64,000 nucleotides of DNA from Asterias amurensis. Taxonomy: Eukaryota > Echinodermata > Asteroidea > Forcipulatida > Asteriidae. Position 1 is the first letter of the stretch. Every line of letters begins with the position of its first letter. The notes beneath the pieces were generated by a model. It had not been told where the DNA came from, did no database searches, and saw nothing but the letters and a program-made list of their open reading frames with translations. This document shows positions 58,501 to 64,000 of the stretch, piece after piece. The position numbers and the translations under genes were made by a program. Location of the stretch: NCBI RefSeq assembly GCF_032118995.1, contig NC_092662.1, positions 7,192,001 through 7,256,000 on the forward strand, in the 5' to 3' direction.

Positions 58501-59720
58501 ACCATCCATGAATGTAAATTTATGGGGAGGATCATCACAGAATGATTGAATACTGCAGGAGCACTTTTTTTTTTTTACTTTACCTAATCCTTGTCCAACT
58601 ATTAGGATGAAATCTTCGGCCAGCATTGATTCTGCTTGAACTGGAATCTAAATTAGGTCAAATAAGACAAAATATTAAAGGCAGTGGACACTATTGGTAA
58701 TTGTCAAAGACTAGCTTTCACAGTTGGTGTAATCAACATTATATGCATAAAATAACAAATCTGTGAAAATTTGAGCTCAATCAGTCATCGAACTTGAGAG
58801 ATAATAATGAAAGAATAAAAAACTTGTCACACTTAGTTGTGTGCCTTTAGATGGTTGATTTTGAGACCTCGAGTTCTAAATCTGAGGTCTCGAAATCAAA
58901 TTCATGGAAAATTACTTCTTTCTCGAAAACTATGGCACTTCAGAGGGAGCCGTTTCTCACAATGTTTTATACCATCAACCTCTCCCCATTATTTCTCACC
59001 AAGAAAGGTTTTATGCTAATAAATATTTTTAGTAATTACCAATAGTGTCCGCTGCCTTTAAGACCTAATCCTACATATTATTATTATAAATTATTCATTT
59101 TAACAAATAAAGTACCTGTACAAATTTAAAGAGATGGCAAGTAGAAGTTTTATTAATCAACAAAATATTTAATTAAAATTGTTTAATAATTGGCTAAGCG
59201 CTAAAGTGAAAAAAAGAAGAAGTGACATTTGCTTGGCACTTTTTCCAATCCAGGGAAAACAGTTTTGCTTAATTATTCCAAACGTTCGGTCACCATAATT
59301 CACAACACTCCAGTTGGGGTGGTTAGTCATCGGGTCAAATGGCTCAAAGTCCGGAATTACCAGATGAAGGTGTCAGATTAAAGATTACAAAACTTATCAA
59401 CAACTTGTCTGGATGCAACCAAACCCATCATACTTACATGTAGTTCGTTGTCAATTCGCCACTTACACTAGCAATAACATTTAAAACAATACAGTTCTTC
59501 TCTTAACAAATGTATTTGTTTTAACAGCAACCAAGATACTTGACACCCCCACGACGAAGAGGAAAGATTAAGACAACATTTGAAAATGAAGGACAAGCAT
59601 ATTTTGAAACAAATAACTAAAATGTCTCACCTGTACATTGGTCGTTTCATCAAAGGTTGACACAAAAATCTTGGAGGTCATCTCAACATCATTTTGGCTT
59701 TTCATTTTAACATCAATCAT
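49600..59720 (-). CDS. Unidentified multi-exon protein with KPSEEVA heptad repeats
   Basis: Exons with matching phases: 59720-59631 (start; a second in-frame ATG at 59705), 58647-58579, 57109-57008, 56184-56088, 55203-55162, 53520-53155 and 51961-51724. Later come 50698 and upward (ending TIEMIKGLQ) and 49755-49600 with the stop. A further exon near 51370-51215 (LRQAVLEQLERVEVH) is open, but its phase does not join exon 7, so one junction in this stretch is unresolved. The protein exceeds 400 residues and has no signal peptide or membrane segment. Exon 6 codes a run of (K/T)PSEEVA heptads; exon 5 is a single-unit relative with the same LLKPS start and VAT(K/N)LEG end. The C-terminus (EVIEWNNIVYSETRFNAERE) is charged and probably helical. 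I do not recognise the family. It starts about 280 bp from AGPAT, head to head. Confidence 0.6.
50085..50440 (+). mobile_element. SINE
   Basis: It contains TTGCTTACGTCCCGGATGG, a body with GGTTCGCCCCGGTGTTCC, and a tail GCGCTATATAAGACTTTG followed by (ATT)n. The tail matches other SINE copies in this window. It lies in the last intron of the unidentified gene. Confidence 0.7.
50519..50690. mobile_element. Small MITE (AGTTGGTCGCGTGA)
   Basis: Inverted ends TATAGTTGGTCGCGTGA and TCGCGTGACCGACTATA; about 170 bp. It ends at the donor of the penultimate exon of the unidentified gene. Confidence 0.75.
50853..51205 (-). mobile_element. tRNA-derived SINE, minus orientation
   Basis: Read on the minus strand, the head has GGAGAAGAGCATCAGAC (A box) and GGTGGGTTCAAATCCTGG (B box). 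The tail has GCGCGATATAAAATTAG followed by (ATT)n. Confidence 0.75.
52273..52820. mobile_element. Family F MITE, composite copy 2
   Basis: The part at 52656-52820 is a relative of 34588-34758 (GAGGCCTGGTTCTTGATAAT palindrome). It is preceded by a 380-bp segment with its own inverted ends TTCATAAATACCT and AGGTATTTATGAA and the word GAGAGCGCGTCACGTG. A third family F fragment lies at 54456-54510. Confidence 0.65.
52849..52965 (-). mobile_element. SINE head (tRNA-like)
   Basis: On the minus strand GATGAGCGGTAAAGAGC (A box) and GGGTTCGAGTCCCGG (B box) are well preserved, but the tail is missing. The anticodon arm does not form a normal tRNA, so this is a SINE fragment. Confidence 0.7.
53155..53520 (-). 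repeat. Coding 21-bp minisatellite (exon 6 of the unidentified gene)
   Basis: About thirteen units of roughly 21 bp (plus strand GGCTTGGCTACTTCTTCTGAA), some shortened to 18 bp. All unit lengths are multiples of three and keep the KPSEEVA frame open. Confidence 0.9.
54515..55095. mobile_element. Palindromic MITE complex (GGGGTGTTATAAA ends)
   Basis: GTCAATATTTATGTTTATAA/CACCCC at 54595-54620 pairs with GGGGTGTTATAAAACAAATA at about 54932. Next to it is a separate palindrome at 54965-55095 (GGTTAAAACTATGACTCCC against GGGAGTCATAGTTTTAACC). Confidence 0.75.
55745..56035. mobile_element. Palindromic MITE (GGTTTGCGGTAACACCATG ends)
   Basis: About 290 bp with ends GGTTTGCGGTAACACCATG and CATGGTGTTACCGCAAACC. 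The interior has three TCTGATCGTCT-type words. Confidence 0.9.
56293..56667 (+). mobile_element. Family A MITE in intron 3 of the unidentified gene
   Basis: Ends AAAGGCACTGTACACTATTG and GTGTCCAGTGCCTTTAAA; full length. Confidence 0.85.
57230..58165. repeat. Degenerate ~27-bp minisatellite in intron 2 of the unidentified gene
   Basis: About thirty-five imperfect units of TTTTCAGTTCCAACCTGATT plus GCAAGGG. Segments of several units are themselves duplicated (for example the part around GACCAGCTGACTGCAAG occurs twice). Confidence 0.9.
58674..59061 (+). mobile_element. Family A MITE in intron 1 of the unidentified gene
   Basis: Ends ATTAAAGGCAGTGGACAC and GTGTCCGCTGCCTTTAAG. It is one of the best-preserved copies, with the central GAGACCTCGAG/GAGGTCTCG pair. 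Confidence 0.9.
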
Positions 59721-59998
59721 ACATGCAAAATATTATTTAAACTCCTTGCGCGATGTTGAATAACAGCGTTTGGCAACTCCAGCTACCTACCGAATACCTC
59801 TGGCGATCTGCCGTTCACAGCGTGTCGGTCCCCCTTGACAACTTCCATTCAACACGCTGCTCGAAATCGGAAATCACGGAAAAGAGGTTGGGTACTAGAC
59901 CATACTGCTGGTAACCCTTACGGATATTACGCTAAGATAAATAGTCTGGTGCATATGCAGATTACCAGTTACATCTTTACAACGTTGTTCAAATCAAA
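59721..59998. promoter_or_regulatory. Probable bidirectional promoter (unidentified gene / AGPAT)
   Basis: The two start codons point away from each other and are separated by about 280 bp. No TATA box is evident; the segment is less AT-rich and contains several CpG words. Function is inferred from geometry. Confidence 0.5.
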
Positions 59999-62900
59999 AT
60001 GGAGTTGGACGTGGTGCAAGTTTTTATAATTTCCGTTTTAGTACTTTTGCCGCTTCTCTACGAACTAAGCGGAACCTTTAAATACTACGCTAAGATGTGG
60101 TTATTTTACGCCATCCTCATGATCGGATCATTACTCACAATTGTATTGGGGTTGCATAGATGGCGAGATCCAGAGAATGCCAAGTGAGTTATTTTGTGTG
60201 ATTGTTTGTTCAAATGCCGTTTACATCGCCCCAATCCCATCATCTAGCATGTCTAGCGTTAGCAAAGTCGTCCCCACAGAGCTCTATCAAGCTTGCCCCA
60301 TATTTACAAAGTCGTCCTCATAAAGTTTTCCTCAAAGAAAGTCATCTACTGCTGATCTTTAACAGTTTACCATGAGGTTAAACTTGGACTTAATAATGTT
60401 GTTTGTGTGATATGTTTGTTTGAGAATGGAGATTGAGAAGACCAGAGTCCCAGAAAGGTTTTTTTTTAATCAAAATTAACTTTAAAAAAAAAAAGTTTAC
60501 TCATTTGTAAAAAAAACGATCTGTTTGTAAAGTGTGACTGTGAAGGAAAAGTTTCCGTATAGCGCCACCACTTTTTCATTAGAAATGAAATAATGGTATC
60601 TAATTTACTTCAGTCAATGAGGTATTAATTTTTGTAAAAATGAGTGAGAAAGTGGTGGCGCCATACGGAAAGTTATCCACTGACACTGTGAAGGAAAAGT
60701 TTCCGTATGGCGCCACCACTTTTTCATTCGAAATAAAATAATATAGTATCTAATTTACCTGATTGATATATCCCTTTTTGTAAAAATGAGTGAAAAAGTG
60801 GTGGCGCCATGCGGAAAGTTATCCACTGTGAATTTGGAAGTATTTTAGTAGAATCTGGCTGCTGTAAAGTGTAAACAAATACATGTATGTCAACAGAAAC
60901 ATATCAATTAGTATCAGTCATCACACTAGCTCTGAGGGGCCCTTGATCTTTATTTTGATATAATTAATGAACAGGTTCTTACTAAATACTAAGAACAACA
61001 CTCAATCAATGAGGTCAGGTCAGGAGGCGATAACGTCACCCTCCTCCCGACGGCGGAACGTAACCCTCCTCTCCGTCGTTGGGAGGAGGGTTACGTTATT
61101 GCAAATAGTCAGGAGGGCCCTGCCGTCGATTTCACCAAATTCTTCCCAACTTAGGATTAATCTTAGGACTAAGGACAAGTTAAGTTCCGTATACATGTGA
61201 CATGGACGTTATGCAATGAACCCATCCTAATTACATGTACTCGTCCTACTAAGTCAAGATGGGATTAATCCCTAGCGTTTCAGAAAATTGGTTGCTGGGC
61301 CCTCAGCTTCGTGTTGCATGCAACAACGGAGGAGTCCAACCTGGGCACTGGAAAACATCACACCATCTTGAGCAGTTGATGGTAGTTGATTTTTCTTGTT
61401 AGTTCATTTCCCCATCTATTGCGGTGCTACCACTGGATTTGCATTGCTGTTGGGCGAAATCTTTGAAAATTGCAAATTTTAATATTTGCACACAAAACCA
61501 TCACTATGTGTTGACTACTTTGTTTGCCCCACAAGACATAAAAGATGCACGGCTGAGACACTAAATTGACAGTCACTACAATTTGCATTTAATATAACCC
61601 TTTTATAGGCCTGGTTCATGTACATGTAGCTCTACATCAACTGCTGCAGTTGTTGTCATCTAATAGAGACATCTGTCTTTTACATTAACTGTCAAATTAA
61701 TTTGTTTCTTTATTTTAGCAGGAAGTTTATCAACAAGTGGCAGCCCAGTTTCTTTCAACTCAGTATTATCTGTCAGCCTGATCTTTGATTAATTGTTCGT
61801 CTGACTGAGTATCCTAGCTTTGTCAGGGGGTTGGGTGGAGGGGGGGGGGACTTTATTTGGGTAACTTTGTACATTGTTGTAGGAGGTAAACTTGTGTGGG
61901 GGAGTGTCTATGTTGCTAGGGACTTGCTTTGAGACAAGATTTCTAACTTCCTGGTATTTTCCCTTTCAGACCTGGAATTTCACCTTTGAAAGGGCAAGGC
62001 CGTTTTCATTTTGCAGAGGGCTCTTCCATTAAAAAAATGTTAAAGTCAATGGGGAACTTTTGAAGGGGCACCACGGCCAAGACCAGGAGCAATGCTGGCA
62101 ATGGCCTTTGTGGTCTGTGTGCAATGTTCCAGGCCTGCCATTTGTTGGATCAACTTGTGTTGATAAATGAGGGCAGGCTTACAGTCCATCAAATTCTTGT
62201 GTTTTCTTCCTGGGTTGTGTGACACAAAGGCGACAACAACAACCAACATGACCAAAGCTGAAACTGAACAGAAATTGAAGTTTGTTTGTCATGTTTGTTG
62301 AATGATGTAAAGAGAGTAAAGGAAAACTGTTCAAGATTGGTTGTCATGGTTGTGGAGAGAACCAGAATTAGAAACTTAGAATGTGAGAAACCTCCGGTCT
62401 AAAAAGAAATCCCTACATTGAAGAAAAAAAAATCCTGGAGTAACACCAAGTAATCGGAGGTCAGAAGTTTGGTTCTATAATTGCCAAGTCAAACATTTCA
62501 TAAGACTTCAAGCTGAGTCAAGTTTTTATGATGGACACAAAAATATATTACAATCAAGTAGCAATCATCTGTGTTGTTTATTAACTAAACAAAATTGTCA
62601 TATTTTTACTAATTGTTTAACCGTTTATATATTTCCTGCAGGTTAATTTGTTGGATATTGTCGTACACATCAAAGTTATTTGGTATTCGAGCTGAGATAC
62701 GCGGTTCTGAGAATCTAAGACATGATAAACCCTGTGTAGTGGTTGCTAACCACCAATCTTCACTGGACTTATTTGGTAATTATCATATACATGTACAATG
62801 TAGTCAGTCGGGGCTAGAGTTTTACACTAAACTGCAGGCCGAAAGCCAGTGTACTGCAATTTTAATGTAAACTCATGACTTGGTAATTCTGATGTTTACA

Positions 62901-63843
62901 TGTATTTTTTTTTTTTTCAATTACCTTAATCTCAAACATTTAGATTTTGGTGTTTAAAACTAAATTGTTGTCCAGTAATTTTTTTTAGTGACAGGCCCTT
63001 GTAGATTTTTACCCCAGATTCGGGCCATGAAAGTGGCTTCCTAAATCTACCACTTCCTCCAACCCAAACCCAATAGTGTTGTAGCATTGCATCCGCCATA
63101 TCTCACTACCTCCATGATTGAAGTTACTTTATTGTGAATACTGACTTCATTTTCATATATGGCCCACTAGCAGATTCCTTTACAATGGTAACAGTACTGC
63201 AATTCCCATACTGATGTACATGTAACCACAGGAAAACTAAAGAAACAATGACGTCATTAGTTCAAGTGTGTGTTGTCCATGACCCCACAGTGGTCTGCGC
63301 AGCAGCTTGTGTTTTCCTTTGATCTCCTCCTATGGGATCTTATCAAGGTCAACCTGTTACAATCCAGAAGGTTCTCATCCAATGCACTTATTAGATGACA
63401 TCTGTTAGACAATACACATGCACATCCGCTGCTTTGTTCAGCAAAGTATTCCAGGTGTTTCTATTGTTAAAGGAATATGTAGGTCATTTTTGTCAAAGTA
63501 GTAAATTAAGACCATCTTCTACATGTACCTGCCAAGCGTGTCAAGATAAGAGCTACTATAAACATAAATATTAATAGTAAACTTGCGGGTACAACCATGG
63601 GTAAAAACTCTTTTGAGGGAGTGGTGGCCCTGAAAAGAGCAGGTGTGGTCTCGACGTTTCGAACAGTATACTCTGCTCGTCTTCAGGATAAATGCACGCA
63701 TCCAACTTTAGAGCAAGGACATGAAGGTTGTCTGATTTTAGTCAAAAACAACTAAAACTGATTTATGTTAGGATTTTGTGCATGTTCAATGTATTCTCAA
63801 ATTAATGTTGCCAAGGTTATACTTAAAATTGTATTGTTTTTGC

Positions 63844-63876
<33 letters not shown>

Positions 63877-64000
63877 GGGTTTATTTTTAGGGTGGGGAAG
63901 GGTGATCTTCTCATGCTTATTTCTTGCTATAATTTCTTGACCTTTGGTACTGGTATGAACTTTTGATTAATTTGCCGATGGAAATTAAACTGACACTATT
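59999..64000 (+). CDS. 1-acyl-sn-glycerol-3-phosphate acyltransferase (AGPAT1/2 type), 5' part
   Basis: Exon 1 (59999-60183) and exon 2 (62642-62775) join in phase (AA|G gives Lys62) and encode the first ~106 residues; the gene continues beyond the window. Two hydrophobic segments (about 6-20 and 34-52) anchor the protein in the ER membrane. Exon 2 carries the acyltransferase motif I, NHQSSLD, with His99 and Asp104 as the catalytic pair, after GIRAEIRG, as in human AGPAT1 and AGPAT2. The enzyme turns lysophosphatidic acid plus acyl-CoA into phosphatidic acid. AGPAT1 and AGPAT2 cannot be separated from this part. The start is supported by context (AAAATGG) and by the position of the first membrane segment. 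Confidence 0.88.
60544..60679. mobile_element. Family C MITE, copy 3
   Basis: Ends AAGTTTCCGTATAGCGCC and GGCGCCATACGGAAAGTTAT, in AGPAT intron 1. Confidence 0.85.
60690..60827. mobile_element. Family C MITE, copy 4 (tandem with copy 3)
   Basis: It is in the same orientation as copy 3 and only about ten bases from it. Both are preceded by ACTGTGAAGGAAAAG, which points to tandem duplication rather than two insertions. Confidence 0.85.
61009..62640. other. AGPAT intron 1, remainder
   Basis: It holds a CG-rich inverted repeat near 61060-61098 (CGTAACCCTCCTC against GAGGAGGGTTACG) and a GGCCTGGAATTTCA-type dispersed repeat at 61970-62150. No other gene is supported. Confidence 0.5.
62776..64000. 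other. AGPAT intron 2, as far as visible
   Basis: It contains a copy of the CTGAAAAGAGC dispersed repeat at 63595-63690 and a (TG)n run at about 63845-63871. The next AGPAT exon is not visible before the window ends. Confidence 0.5.

Noticed and set aside
49600-59720. Assignment of the unidentified gene to SYCP2 or TOPOVIBL (meiotic proteins)
   Set aside because: I considered both because of loose similarities in the N-terminal helices and a tryptophan near the C-terminus. Neither holds over more than a few residues from memory, so no name is given.

Overview
This is a eukaryotic, AT-rich, intron-rich animal genome window. Three host genes have recognisable metazoan proteins with long introns, and the intergenic and intronic DNA is packed with short palindromic DNA transposons (MITEs), tRNA-derived SINEs and minisatellites. 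The repeat families, and a foldback array resembling the sea urchin TU elements, suggest an echinoderm, most likely a sea star; this is recognition from memory, not a search result.

Layout. 1-1.8 kb: small repeats without a gene. About 1.8-11.4 kb: a fossil virus-like element with inverted terminal arms of about 450 bp around a zinc-finger, protein-primed family B DNA polymerase (minus strand); MITEs have inserted into it. 12-20 kb: nested MITEs, a foldback element built of 16-bp repeats in opposite orientation, and 41-, 24- and 14-bp minisatellites. 22.6-29.2 kb, minus: a complete seven-exon UHMK1/KIS kinase gene. 34.3-40.0 kb, plus: a complete three-exon ISCA1 gene. UHMK1 and ISCA1 are head to head and probably share a promoter near 31.04-31.3 kb. 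40-49 kb: mostly repeats plus two weak exon candidates. 49.6-59.7 kb, minus: an unidentified multi-exon gene with a coding 21-bp minisatellite exon. 60.0 kb onward, plus: the first two coding exons of an AGPAT1/2-type acyltransferase that runs off the window. The last two genes are also head to head, with under 300 bp between start codons.

The host genes do not form one pathway: UHMK1 is a splicing-linked Ser/Thr kinase, ISCA1 a mitochondrial iron-sulfur assembly factor, and AGPAT makes phosphatidic acid in the ER. The most distinctive items are the polymerase-only element with long inverted arms, a 2.6-kb transposon-like unit in ISCA1 intron 1 that carries repeated TAACGTAACTAAC boxes, the TU-like foldback element, a Tc1 copy lacking its catalytic core, and the duplicated, expanded coding exon of the unidentified gene.
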